A DNA stretch of 64,000 nt from an uncultured Lachnospiraceae bacterium (GCA_947627365.1 CANQVT010000001.1:62001-126000); one strand, 5' to 3'; positions 34,172 through 43,570 are shown, counted from the stretch's first letter. The notes: a model not told the origin generated them from the letters alone. Made by a program: numbers and translations.

Positions 34172-34568
34172 CCGTATCCTCCAGCAGCACGTCAAGCTGC
34201 CTCAGCGACAGTCTCTTTTCAATCGCACAGATCACCGCCGCGTCATAACGCATCCTGGGATACAGCACCTCTTTGTGTCCGATCTTCAGCAGCCGATTCG
34301 TCTCATCAAGGTCAAGACCCAGAAGAAACGCCAAGCGAATCAGAATATTTCTGGTCGGTCTTCGCGTACCGTTGAAAATCTGATAACCGTAAGAGCGCTC
34401 CAACCCCAAAGCCCGAATCGCATCCCTGACCTCAAGCCCCCGCTGTGCCAGCAGCCCGCAGACATAGATCTCTATCGACGGGCAATTGAAGTCGGATCCT
34501 TCGAGAAATGAGAGATCCCCCGATCCGGAATTTCTTATCTGATGCAGCAGTTCTTCTGTATTTTTCAT
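34164..34568 (-). CDS. HTH (XRE-like) regulator linked to the kinase
   Basis: A 134-residue protein. The central part (VRDAIRALGLERSYGYQIFNGTRRPTRNILIRLAF) reads as an XRE-type helix-turn-helix followed by a helical LLGLDLDETNRLLKIG segment. The ATG at 34568 follows GGGAG. Translational overlap with the kinase gene implies a shared signalling unit, perhaps with the regulator as kinase substrate (inference). Confidence 0.8.
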   Translation of the reverse strand: MKNTEELLHQIRNSGSGDLSFLEGSDFNCPSIEIYVCGLLAQRGLEVRDAIRALGLERSYGYQIFNGTRRPTRNILIRLAFLLGLDLDETNRLLKIGHKEVLYPRMRYDAAVICAIEKRLSLRQLDVLLEDTDV

Positions 34569-34649
34569 GGCTGTCTCTCCCTGATCTTGCGCCTGTGCCG
34601 GGAGGATCTCCGTTCCCGGCACAGCTCAGGCCCGATCCCTGGTTTGAAT

Positions 34650-35003
34650 GTAAGCAGGACGATAAGCCGGGTTATGTCGTGAATGGTCATCTATCCAGGC
34701 CTGTCGTCGCCGACAGGCTCCAGCGGCCTACCTGAAGCTGACGGGCAGCCATATGCTTCGTTACGGCCTTGCTTCGGATGGGGTTTACATATGCCCCGGT
34801 CGTTACCGGCCGGGCGGTAGTCTCTTACACTGCCCTTCCACCCTTACCGGCACGTCTTGCCCCGCGCCGGCGGTTCATTTCTGTTGCACTTTCCTTGGAG
34901 TCGCCTCCACCGGACGTTATCCGGCATCCTGCCCTGTGAAGCCCGGACTTTCCTCGCCTGGCACCTTTCGGATCCGCCAGCCGCGACCATTTATCCTACT
35001 TAC
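34650..35003 (-). ncRNA. rnpB: RNase P RNA, bacterial class A
   Basis: The minus strand holds the conserved core GAGGAAAGTCCGGGCT, the CAGGGCAGGATGCCGGATAA region, GCAACAGAAATGAACCG, GGGTGGAAGGGCAGTGTAAG and ATAACCCGGCTTATCG. The ends GTAAGTAGGA and TCCTGCTTAC pair perfectly as helix P1, which fixes the boundaries. Catalytic RNA that matures tRNA 5' ends. Confidence 0.96.
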
Positions 35004-35125
35004 GACGGTGATTTTAACACGTTTTTTTCATTCTGTAAACCTTGCACACGCCGCTTCGCCCGAGCAATGATCTCCTGCAGTTCCCCGAAGCGCCGACCGG
35101 TCTGTTCACTCTCGCCGTAGATTCC
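35000..35125 (-). pseudogene. possible C-terminal gene remnant upstream of rnpB
   Basis: A stretch of 41 sense codons ending in TAA reads as plausible protein (GESEQTGRRFGELQEIIARA), though it has no start and is closed upstream by TAG. It abuts the left border of the biosynthetic operon and overlaps the rnpB promoter. It may be the tail of a gene truncated when the cluster was inserted, or chance. Confidence 0.3.
35011..35039 (-). promoter_or_regulatory. promoter for rnpB
   Basis: Minus-strand TTTACA (35034-35039) and TAAAAT (35011-35016), 17-base spacer, seven bases before the RNA 5' end. Confidence 0.88.
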
Positions 35126-35149
35126 CTAGTAATACTGTTTCAAATCACG

Positions 35150-36934
35150 CTAACTGGCCATGCCGCGGTACATATCCGCGTAGCGTCCGTTCATCGCAAG
35201 CAACTCGCTGTGCGTGCCGACCTCCTTGATGTCGCCATTTTCCATGTATATGATCTTATCCGCGTTTTGAATCGTGTACAATCGATGCGCGATGATGAAT
35301 GTGGTGCGGCCGTTCATGAGTCGCTCCATAGCCCTTGTGATCATTGCCTCAGTTCGGGTGTCCACCTGCGACGTGGCCTCGTCGAGAATCAGAATCCGCG
35401 GATCCGAAATCACTGCGCGGGCTATGGTGAGCAGCTGCTTTTCGCCCACCGAAAGCGCCGATTTTTCGTCGGACAAATGCGTTTCATATCCGTGTGGAAG
35501 TTTTTCTACAAACGAATCGCACTGTACGGTCTGCGCGGAACCGACAACGTCCTCCTCCGACGCCGAGGGCTTGCCGTATGCGATGTTTTCCCTCACCGTA
35601 CCATCGAATATCCAAGTATCCTGAAGCACCATTCCGAAAGCGCTGCGAAGCTCCTCTTTGGAAAGCTCGTATGCGTCAACGCCGTCAACGTAAATATGGC
35701 CGTCCCAAATATCATAAAAACGCATCAATAGGTTTATGAGTGTCGTCTTGCCTGCGCCGGACGGCCCGACAATGGCGACGGTCATGCCCGGCTCGGCCGT
35801 AAAGGATACATCCTCCATGAGCGGAGAACCCTTTTTGTAGCCGAAGCGGACGTTCTTGAACTCGATCTTGCCTTTCAAGCCCGCCGGAAGTGTCCTGGTC
35901 GGATTTTCCTCCGGCTCCTCCTCCTCGTCGAGCAGCTCAAAGATTCGTTCCGCGGACGAGAGAGCCGTCTGGATATTGTTCATGGAGCTCGACATCTGCG
36001 AGAGCGGAGTCCCGATCATATTTCCGTAAAACAGGAAGGCAGTGAATTCACCGAGCGTAAGATTTCCGTGTATCATTAAGATTCCGCCTACCACGCAGAG
36101 CGCCACATACGAGATATTGATCAGTATTCCGCTGATCGGGAGAGCCAGACCCGACAAAAAACGCGCGCTTACATAGGTACGGTAAAAATCACCGTTAAGC
36201 GTCTCAAATCGTTTCCCTTTTTCCTCCTCGCACGTATACGCCTTCACGACTGTGTGGTTGGAGTAGGTGTCAGAGACCTCCTCCGTCAGTCTTCCGAGCG
36301 CCTCGTTCATTTGCCGGAACTGCTTTCCCGTAAATTTGGTCACGAGACCGATCAAAAGCATATTGAGCGGAAGCGAAATCAGATAGATCAGTGCAAGCTT
36401 CCACTGTGTCGCCAGCATCATGATGATGATACCCACAAGCAGCACTGCCTGACCGATCAACGACGAGGCTGTGGACTCAAGTCCGTTTGACATATTGAGC
36501 ATATCCACCGTCGCTCTCGACAGCACATCGCCCGTCGCATGGGTATCCATATAGTTGATCGGAACAGCGTTCAGCTTTTTCGCAATGCGGTTGCGGTAGC
36601 TCCTCGAAAGTCCTTGGGAAATGCGTATGATCTGTTTATTCACAAAACCATCCGAGCCGCAGCCGATAAAATACAGCACAGCCAGAAGAATACTGTTTTT
36701 ATAGATGAAACCCAAGCCCGAGACAAACCCGTTTCCGACGGATTCCTGCAGGAAATCCACCATCCGCTGCGTAATAACAGGCGCGGCCGTCAGACAGCAT
36801 TTCGACAATGCGATAATGATAAAGGCGGCGATAAAGCGAAAACGATTCTTCCCCATGTCCGCAAAAAGACGTTTTATCACAACCGAATACGAATATTTTT
36901 TCTTATCTGTCTTATTTTTTTCAAGCTTTTTCAT
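35150..36934 (-). CDS. ABC exporter half-transporter with catalytic Walker sites
   Basis: A 594-residue fused membrane-ATPase protein of the multidrug/lipid exporter type (six helices, then the ATPase). Walker A GPSGAGKTT (390-398) and Walker B LILDEA with Glu519 and the switch His550 are intact, while the signature is LSVGEKQ (494-500) rather than LSGGQ. This is the expected pattern for one half of a heterodimeric exporter. It overlaps the other half by four bases (ATGA). It is the last gene of the operon. Cargo is presumably the product of the NRPS-like protein and GH3 enzyme. Confidence 0.92.
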   Translation of the reverse strand: MKKLEKNKTDKKKYSYSVVIKRLFADMGKNRFRFIAAFIIIALSKCCLTAAPVITQRMVDFLQESVGNGFVSGLGFIYKNSILLAVLYFIGCGSDGFVNKQIIRISQGLSRSYRNRIAKKLNAVPINYMDTHATGDVLSRATVDMLNMSNGLESTASSLIGQAVLLVGIIIMMLATQWKLALIYLISLPLNMLLIGLVTKFTGKQFRQMNEALGRLTEEVSDTYSNHTVVKAYTCEEEKGKRFETLNGDFYRTYVSARFLSGLALPISGILINISYVALCVVGGILMIHGNLTLGEFTAFLFYGNMIGTPLSQMSSSMNNIQTALSSAERIFELLDEEEEPEENPTRTLPAGLKGKIEFKNVRFGYKKGSPLMEDVSFTAEPGMTVAIVGPSGAGKTTLINLLMRFYDIWDGHIYVDGVDAYELSKEELRSAFGMVLQDTWIFDGTVRENIAYGKPSASEEDVVGSAQTVQCDSFVEKLPHGYETHLSDEKSALSVGEKQLLTIARAVISDPRILILDEATSQVDTRTEAMITRAMERLMNGRTTFIIAHRLYTIQNADKIIYMENGDIKEVGTHSELLAMNGRYADMYRGMAS

Positions 36935-38700
36935 TCGGCCTCACCGCTCCTTTCCGCGTTATCGCCGTGATCGAGATAATACTGTGTCTTGTAGATCTCA
37001 CGATAAGGCTCACAGCTCTCAAGAAGCTCCGCGTGAGTGCCTATACCGACAATATGTCCTTTATCCAAAACGATGATCTTATCCGCGTCCATAATGGTGC
37101 TGATCTTCTGTGCGACCATGAGCGTAGTTTTTCCTTTGAGCCTCTCCCGTATACGCTTGCGGGCAATGCTCTCCGTCTTCGCATCCAATGCCGAGAATGT
37201 ATCGTCAAAGATATATATTTCCGCATCTCTGGCAACTGCGCGGGCAAGAGACAGCCTCTGGCGCTGTCCGCCGGACAGGTTTGTTCCGCCGGGGCTCATC
37301 ACAGTGTCAAACCCGTCGGGCAGCCCATCAACGATCTCGCTGAAGCATGCCACGTCGCAGGCGGAACGAATCTGCGCATCCGTCATGCTCTCATCAAATA
37401 CGCAGATGTTGTTTTTGATCGTATCGCGGAAAACCTGCGCTCGCTGCGTGGCGTAAGACATTTTGCTCCGAAGTTTTGAGGGTTCATATTTGCCGACGGG
37501 AACACCGTCGATCAAAATCTCGCCAAAGGTAGGGCGGTAAAGTCCCTGAACCAGATTCATGATCGTCGTCTTACCACTGCCGGTCGCGCCGATGAACGCC
37601 GCCGTCTCTCCTCGCTCGATCTTAAAGGAAACGTTTGCGATCACATCCGTGGCGCCCGCGTAACCAAAAATAACATTTCTCATCTCTACCGCGGGGGCGA
37701 CGCCGCTCTGTGATACTTTTGCCACGCCGCTCTCAGCCGCGGCGGATTTGTATTCCAGTAGCTCATTGATACGCTCGCTGGATACCGCCACCTTGGGCAG
37801 CATATTCACCAGAACCGGAACGATCCCCAGCGTCGCGATAAAATAGGAGATATACTGAAAGATCAAGATCAAGTCGCTGATCTGCGCCATGCCCGAACGG
37901 AGCTGCGTCGAGCCAACGAGATAAATGACGACCACTACCCAGTTCATGATTATGAGTGAGACGGGCGAGAGGAAATTGATCTTGCTGTTGGCAAATATCG
38001 CCGCATCATACGTATCCTGATCCGCGGCATACATTTTCTCTTCTTCTATCTTCTGGTTGCCGAAAGCGCGTATGGGACGAACGCCGGTCAGCTTTTCCTT
38101 GAATAACGCGTTCAAATGGTCGTTCTTTTCCTGCAGCTTATCAAAATAGAGTTTGGACTTTGCTCCATTGTAGATCATATAGATAACCGTTATGACAAAA
38201 GAAATAAGCAAAATCCCGAACATCATAAGATTGATGCGCGAAATCATGATCAGGAGACAGATAACGACAATAGGAACCGACATACTGCTCCGCAGGAGAT
38301 TAATGATAAAGGTACTCATCTGCGTGATGTCCGCCATTGTTCTGCTGAGCAGCGTGGACTCTCCGAAATGAGCGAAGTCCTGCGAGGAAAACGAGGTCAC
38401 CTTATTGTAGCAATCGCTTCGGATCCTGCACGTGATGGCCGCCGTTACCCTCGCCGAAAGGTACGACGTGATCAGGGTAACAACAGCGATCGCAAGCGTT
38501 ATCAGAAGCATCTTCCCGCCCGACTGCCAAATGAACGCCAGATCGCCGCGGGCAACCCCCTGATCAAGAATGCGCTTGGATTCGGGCAGGAAAAGCCCCA
38601 CCTGAATAAAAGTCGAAACGATGGTAAAAAATACGGTTCCGAATAACTCCCACTTAAAATCCTTAAGGTATTTCATTAATAATCGTATCATAATTTTCAC
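36931..38700 (-). CDS. ABC exporter half-transporter with degenerate ATPase site
   Basis: A 589-residue membrane-ATPase fusion. Walker A GATGSGKTT (371-379) and the signature LSGGQ (475-479) are intact, but the catalytic Glu after Walker B is Asp500 (YIFDDTFS) and the switch His is Gln531. Together with the neighbour's altered signature this gives one dead and one working ATP site, as in BmrCD and TM287/288. ATGA overlaps join it to the NRPS-like gene before it and the partner after it. Confidence 0.92.
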   Translation of the reverse strand: MKIMIRLLMKYLKDFKWELFGTVFFTIVSTFIQVGLFLPESKRILDQGVARGDLAFIWQSGGKMLLITLAIAVVTLITSYLSARVTAAITCRIRSDCYNKVTSFSSQDFAHFGESTLLSRTMADITQMSTFIINLLRSSMSVPIVVICLLIMISRINLMMFGILLISFVITVIYMIYNGAKSKLYFDKLQEKNDHLNALFKEKLTGVRPIRAFGNQKIEEEKMYAADQDTYDAAIFANSKINFLSPVSLIIMNWVVVVIYLVGSTQLRSGMAQISDLILIFQYISYFIATLGIVPVLVNMLPKVAVSSERINELLEYKSAAAESGVAKVSQSGVAPAVEMRNVIFGYAGATDVIANVSFKIERGETAAFIGATGSGKTTIMNLVQGLYRPTFGEILIDGVPVGKYEPSKLRSKMSYATQRAQVFRDTIKNNICVFDESMTDAQIRSACDVACFSEIVDGLPDGFDTVMSPGGTNLSGGQRQRLSLARAVARDAEIYIFDDTFSALDAKTESIARKRIRERLKGKTTLMVAQKISTIMDADKIIVLDKGHIVGIGTHAELLESCEPYREIYKTQYYLDHGDNAERSGEAE

Positions 38701-41663
38701 TCCAACAGTTCCACAACAGAAAGCTCCAACGGATTTTCAGCTTCAAGCAGTTTTTTCGCGATCTCGATAACTACGTCGGTGAACTCCCTGATCCGCTCAT
38801 CACTGTAGTATTTTTTGGAATACTGGAACATCGGCTGCGCGCCGTCGGGACCCTCCACCACGACTGCCGTAAGTCTTCTGCTCGGGGCGGATTGTCCGCC
38901 GACCATATCACTGAAACGCTGGACCGGTGAAAGACCCAGCTTGCTTAGCGCTCCTCCGTTTGCGATCGACGCCGTCTCATAAACGCACAGAGCGGAGTCG
39001 TCGACAAAAATATTTGTGCGCTGCGCAAGCCATTCGCACCGACAGTTCGCGATTCCATCCGCCATCTGCCGCCGGATCGTGTCGCATATATCGGAAAACG
39101 AATGAAGCTCGTGAAGCCGCAGCCCCAAAGGAAGCGCTTGCACCACCAGACCAGCAGCTGAGCGCTTTTGCTCATCCACGCGATAGTGGAACGCCCATTC
39201 CAAAAGAACATCTGTCTTTTTGTTGTACTTCCCCAGAGCGAGCGCGATGACCACATCAAAAAGATTGCTTCTTGAGAAACCTGTCTTTTGTTCAAATTGT
39301 TCCAGCTGCTTGATCGAGGTGCGGAAAGGCCAGACGCTCATGCCCGCAAGGTTCGCCCCGCTGTCCTGATCCGGCTCCAGCGTATTGCTCCATTCGACAT
39401 TCCCGTAAACACGCTCAAAATAGTCCATTTCCTTCCAATATTCATTGGTCTGGCGGAAATCGGCTTTTTCGGCAAGATAGCTGTAAAAGGTGTCAAGCTC
39501 CGGCTCTTCCCCTAAGCCGATCCGAAGCATGTTCGCCAGAAATACCTGCATACCGGTGCCGTCTATCAGGCTGTGATGGATGTCTATGAACAGATAGGAG
39601 CGCTTTTCGGTCTGAAAAATGCGCGCCGTAAACAGCGGCTTCTTAAGCAGCGTGGTTATTTTCACAAGACCCGGGCGCAGCTTTTCAAACTCCTCCTCCG
39701 TGACATGTTCGATCTCCACGACCGGACACAGCTCCGGCACGTAACGCTGCTGCAGATCGCAATCTTCATTGAATTCATAGATCGTAGAGCAGACCGGGTG
39801 GTTGCGTATGGTCTTATTCACAATATCGCAAAGCCATTCCGTGCGGGATACATCCTCCAGCGCAAAAAGCTGCATAATACTCAGCATCGTATCCTTAGGA
39901 GTGGAAAGCTGCCAGTCGAACATTGCAAGCTGCGTTCCCATAAGCGGCTGGGGATTTCTGCGCGCCTCCGCCTCAATCTCTTCCGGGGTGCGCGAATCCG
40001 TTTCCTTCATACGGTCCAGATAGATTTCGGCGATCTTCGCCGCTGTGCAGCCCTTAAAAATATCCATCGCGCTGAAATCATCCAGATCCGCCTCGACAAG
40101 CACCTGCATCGAGCGCAGCGAATCGCCGCCGAGCTGATAAAAGTCATCATTTCTGCCGACACGCTCAAGCTGAAGGACCTTGGCAAACGCGTCGCAGAGC
40201 CGTTTTTCCACCTCGTTCTGCGGGGCGGCATATTCCGACTCGTACATTTCCCGCTGCGGTTTCGGAAGCGCACGGCGGTTCAGCTTCCCGTTGGGAAGCA
40301 GCGGCACATGCTCAATACGTATATAGTATGCCGGGATCATGTAATACGGAAGCGATTTTTCGAGCTCCGCCTTCAGCTCCTCCTCGCTCATGGGCAGGTC
40401 ATCATTGTAATAAAGACACAGATAAGACTGGTTCGGCTCCTCAAAGCCTTTGACGGCGCACCAGTCAAGACCGGTCGCACGCTTTGCCGTCGCCTCGATC
40501 TCGGCGGGCTCGATGCGGTTCCCGTTTATCTTGATCATGTCGTTTTTGCGCCCCAGCAGCACGATATTGCCGTCCGAAAGTCTTCTCGCCAAATCGCCCG
40601 TGTGATACAGGCCGTCTTTGAGCGCCTCAGCTGTCTGCTCGGGCAGATTGATGTAACCGCGCATAAACGGATTTTCAAAGCAAAGCTCGCCGATCTCGCC
40701 CTCGAGAACATCCTGACCATTGTCTTCCAGAAGTCTCAGCTTTATGCCGTCGTAGGTAGGCTTGCCCACCGGCGTGACCTCATACGGACGATCTATGATG
40801 AATTTGGCGACGTTGAAAGCGCCTTCACTCATGGAGTAAGTATTCAGGATGTCAACCCCGTCTATATAGATCCCGTTCGCCGGCTCGCTCCCGGTAAAAA
40901 TGTGTTTCAGATACGGACCGAGTTCTCCGATCACTCGGATCAAGGACGGAGACAGGAACGTGTCGGTGATGCGGTTGCCGCGGTAAAATTGCTTCAGTTT
41001 TATAGGATTTTTCACGATATCATAGGGCACGATGTAAAGCGTGAAACCATTGTATATCACCGAAAGCGCCATCTTGATCGAGGCGATGAAATTGAGCGGC
41101 GCGATCAGGGCGAAACGTGAATCCTCCGTGATCCTGCGTACGCCGTCCGGGTTGCCGCCCGTGATCTGATTGAGCTTGATATTACCGTACTCATGCAGCA
41201 CGCCTTTGGGGAAGCCTGTCGTGCCAGACGTATACACGGCAAACGCCGCGTCGTGGGGCTCGGCTTTCTCATAGCCGCTTAGGGGCTCCTCGGAGCAGAT
41301 CTCCTCCCATGTTTCCATGTCGATGACCGCCTTGCAGCCGCAGTCTTTTTTGATATACTCGATACGATCCGGCGCGTAGTTGTCCTCGACCACAGTGAAA
41401 GCTGCTCCGGCTTTCCATACTCCCAGCATCGCTATGATCGGCATGATTCCGCGCGGCAGGCAGATCATTACAAAATCCTCCCTGCCAATCCCCTTTTGCT
41501 TCAGCCATGCGTACACCTGCGCGGATCTCTGATCCATCAATTCCCTGCTGATGCCGCCAGTCCTTACTCCGTCTACCAGAACAATGCGCTGGGGATCGTT
41601 TTTTACATGCTCGCTCCAGCGTTCGCACAGATACGGTACTTTCTCTAAAAAATCGAGATTCAT
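38697..41663 (-). CDS. NRPS-like protein: adenylation-carrier-condensation
   Basis: A 988-residue protein. Adenylation domain (about 1-470): A3 YTSGTTGFPKG 144-154, A5 NTYSMSEG 274-281, YHTGD 353-357, GRKNDMIKING 371-381, PNGKL 457-461. Carrier domain: GGDSL with the phosphopantetheine Ser515. Condensation domain (about 575-988): HHSLIDG at 696-702, catalytic motif intact. The position usually holding the amino-group Asp appears to be Ile193, suggesting a substrate without an alpha-amino group. No thioesterase follows, so the condensation domain probably releases the product onto an amine or alcohol. Needs a phosphopantetheinyl transferase from elsewhere. Starts at ATG 41663, 22 bases after GH3. 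Confidence 0.9.
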   Translation of the reverse strand: MNLDFLEKVPYLCERWSEHVKNDPQRIVLVDGVRTGGISRELMDQRSAQVYAWLKQKGIGREDFVMICLPRGIMPIIAMLGVWKAGAAFTVVEDNYAPDRIEYIKKDCGCKAVIDMETWEEICSEEPLSGYEKAEPHDAAFAVYTSGTTGFPKGVLHEYGNIKLNQITGGNPDGVRRITEDSRFALIAPLNFIASIKMALSVIYNGFTLYIVPYDIVKNPIKLKQFYRGNRITDTFLSPSLIRVIGELGPYLKHIFTGSEPANGIYIDGVDILNTYSMSEGAFNVAKFIIDRPYEVTPVGKPTYDGIKLRLLEDNGQDVLEGEIGELCFENPFMRGYINLPEQTAEALKDGLYHTGDLARRLSDGNIVLLGRKNDMIKINGNRIEPAEIEATAKRATGLDWCAVKGFEEPNQSYLCLYYNDDLPMSEEELKAELEKSLPYYMIPAYYIRIEHVPLLPNGKLNRRALPKPQREMYESEYAAPQNEVEKRLCDAFAKVLQLERVGRNDDFYQLGGDSLRSMQVLVEADLDDFSAMDIFKGCTAAKIAEIYLDRMKETDSRTPEEIEAEARRNPQPLMGTQLAMFDWQLSTPKDTMLSIMQLFALEDVSRTEWLCDIVNKTIRNHPVCSTIYEFNEDCDLQQRYVPELCPVVEIEHVTEEEFEKLRPGLVKITTLLKKPLFTARIFQTEKRSYLFIDIHHSLIDGTGMQVFLANMLRIGLGEEPELDTFYSYLAEKADFRQTNEYWKEMDYFERVYGNVEWSNTLEPDQDSGANLAGMSVWPFRTSIKQLEQFEQKTGFSRSNLFDVVIALALGKYNKKTDVLLEWAFHYRVDEQKRSAAGLVVQALPLGLRLHELHSFSDICDTIRRQMADGIANCRCEWLAQRTNIFVDDSALCVYETASIANGGALSKLGLSPVQRFSDMVGGQSAPSRRLTAVVVEGPDGAQPMFQYSKKYYSDERIREFTDVVIEIAKKLLEAENPLELSVVELLE

Positions 41664-41685
41664 AAATTCAATTCACTATCCTTTC

Positions 41686-43374
41686 TCATTCCTCATCAAC
41701 AAGCTTGAAGAAATATTTTTCCTTAAATAAATTGTCGATCACCCGTACAGGCTTTAACTGATTTTCGCTGGTGCCTTTCATGATCATCAGGTCGCGATAC
41801 AGAGCATAGGTTTCTTGCTGTACAAATTTCAATGCCGTCGGCGCGAGAACTCCTTCCTTGACCTTCGCCCCGAAGGATGGATTCGCGATCGAAAGTTTTT
41901 CCTCTATAATCGCTCGATACTCGTCATGCCGCTCCTTCGGAAGATGTCTGTGGGGCTCGATAAACATTACATATCGCCCCGGATTTGAATCCGTGTCGGC
42001 ATAGATGCTGTAATCGTTCACCGGCATATTTATGGCCTTTGAAAACTCTTCCACCGCGTATTGCACCGCTGAGTCGTTGGTCTTCTCGCCCGCGATGCTT
42101 ATCATCTGCTTTTTCCGATACTTAAAGCAGATCTTCGGAGATTCCCCTTCATATCCGTTCACGGTGACCACGTCGCCGATCCGATATCTGTAAAAGCCTG
42201 AAAAGTTCGTGATAATGATCTCGTAGTCCTGTCCGACCTCAAGCTCATTAAGCTTCAAGGTCTGCGTCCTCAGAGCTGACTCGTCGCCCTCGGCGTCCAC
42301 GGGCAGGAACTCATAATAGCCTCCCTGCGGGATCAGCGTGTAATCCATCGACTCCACCTCGGTGACGACGCCCATCATCGCCTCCGAAGCCCCGTAGTTG
42401 CCAAAGGTCATAGGTATGCTGCCGGTGTAGCGGCGGAGCTTGTTTGTATATACCACAAATCCGCCGGCGCCGATGGCGTTGATATACTCCATATTTTTCC
42501 ATACCTTCGGCACAAACGGCTCGTCAAAACCCTGCTCAAATATGGCGCGAAGCTCGTCCGCGCGCTCCGGATCGGGGCTGAGCTCAGAATTAAACTTTGT
42601 CCGAAGCTCGTCCGGGATACTTACGTTCTTGTCCAGCCGACCATTGCGGATGTCTCTGACCAAATTTTTCCAGTTGAGCTCTATGTAATGCATAAGATCA
42701 TAAAGAGCCGTCGTGAAAGGCCCCACCAGACATATGACATTCGGCTCTTTCAGAGCGTAGAAGCTCTTCAGATACTTAAAATCCATCTTATCTGGGCTAT
42801 AAAGCACCTCTTCGGGCGACGCGACAAGCTTTTTCATTGCGTCTTTTGCTTTCATATACATAGCTCCGGAAATTGGACCGCAGGGAGTTCCGTCCTCCAC
42901 TTTCGTCTGCGAGACCACCGCCGTGATAACACGTTTTCCGTTTCTCATCTCCCGGTGTTCATGCGTGCGGATATAGTCCGAAATCAGCGCAGTGGCGACG
43001 TTGGATGTATACTGCGCGTACAGGTTCATCGTCTGTTCGGACACGGGAATTCTCTTGGGATTTCCCACGCTGCCGGACGTCAGAGCATAGTGGACGATCG
43101 GATAGACAGTGAATATATTCTTCTCACCGCGCGTCATTCTTTCGATTCCCTCAGCATAATTATCATACTCGGTAAACGGCATTTTCGCTTTGAAGTCTTC
43201 CACGCTGTTTATCTTTGAAAAATCATGCGCGACTCCGTATTCGGTATTTTCATTGTCACGTACGATCTGCATCAGAAGCCGGTCCGAAAATTCACCGGCA
43301 TGCGCGCAGTTTTCCTTCAGTACGGCAAGCGCCGCCCTTCCGGCCTCTGTCGGAGACATTTTTTTACTATCCAT
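41686..43374 (-). CDS. GH3-family acyl acid-amido synthetase
   Basis: A 562-residue soluble enzyme of the GH3 family, first known from plant auxin and jasmonate conjugation. It activates a carboxylic acid as acyl-AMP and joins it to an amine, often an amino acid. Seen: ATP loop TSGSVGNPK (99-107), YGASE (327-331), and YRYRIGD (395-401). It is the first gene of the operon with the NRPS-like protein and exporter, so it probably forms an amide bond in the same product. Plausible alternative: an adenylate-forming acyl ligase with another acceptor. Confidence 0.9.
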   Translation of the reverse strand: MDSKKMSPTEAGRAALAVLKENCAHAGEFSDRLLMQIVRDNENTEYGVAHDFSKINSVEDFKAKMPFTEYDNYAEGIERMTRGEKNIFTVYPIVHYALTSGSVGNPKRIPVSEQTMNLYAQYTSNVATALISDYIRTHEHREMRNGKRVITAVVSQTKVEDGTPCGPISGAMYMKAKDAMKKLVASPEEVLYSPDKMDFKYLKSFYALKEPNVICLVGPFTTALYDLMHYIELNWKNLVRDIRNGRLDKNVSIPDELRTKFNSELSPDPERADELRAIFEQGFDEPFVPKVWKNMEYINAIGAGGFVVYTNKLRRYTGSIPMTFGNYGASEAMMGVVTEVESMDYTLIPQGGYYEFLPVDAEGDESALRTQTLKLNELEVGQDYEIIITNFSGFYRYRIGDVVTVNGYEGESPKICFKYRKKQMISIAGEKTNDSAVQYAVEEFSKAINMPVNDYSIYADTDSNPGRYVMFIEPHRHLPKERHDEYRAIIEEKLSIANPSFGAKVKEGVLAPTALKFVQQETYALYRDLMIMKGTSENQLKPVRVIDNLFKEKYFFKLVDEE

Positions 43375-43426
43375 ACTAAAAAAAGTTCACCCCATTCCGA
43401 TATAGTTGTACATAATCCAGTTGTGT

Positions 43427-43455
43427 ATTATATAATATGCCGTTAAAAATTACAA
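43427..43455 (-). promoter_or_regulatory. promoter for the GH3-NRPS-exporter operon
   Basis: Minus-strand TTGTAA (43450-43455) and TATAAT (43427-43432), 17-base spacer, 53 bases upstream of the GH3 start, divergent from the MntA promoter. Confidence 0.75.
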
Positions 43456-43515
43456 CAAAATCTGCATAATAATTCACCGTGAGGCCTAACATTTAAAGAT
43501 GAATTTCTTTCTGCA

Positions 43516-43544
43516 TTGATTTCATCCGCTTTTTGATGTATAAA
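43516..43544 (+). promoter_or_regulatory. promoter for the MntA/HEPN pair
   Basis: TTGATT (43516-43521) and TATAAA (43539-43544), 17-base spacer. TTTCTTTCT before it and AGAAAGAAA after it (about 43505-43511 and 43546-43553) form an inverted repeat around the promoter that could be an operator for the pair's autoregulation. Confidence 0.55.
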
Positions 43545-43570
43545 AGAAAGAAAAGGCAGCGTGATCGGAT

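Noticed and set aside
34753..35070. Plus-strand open frames across the 34.7-35.1 kb region
   Set aside because: This stretch is the RNase P RNA gene on the minus strand; the frames are coincidental.
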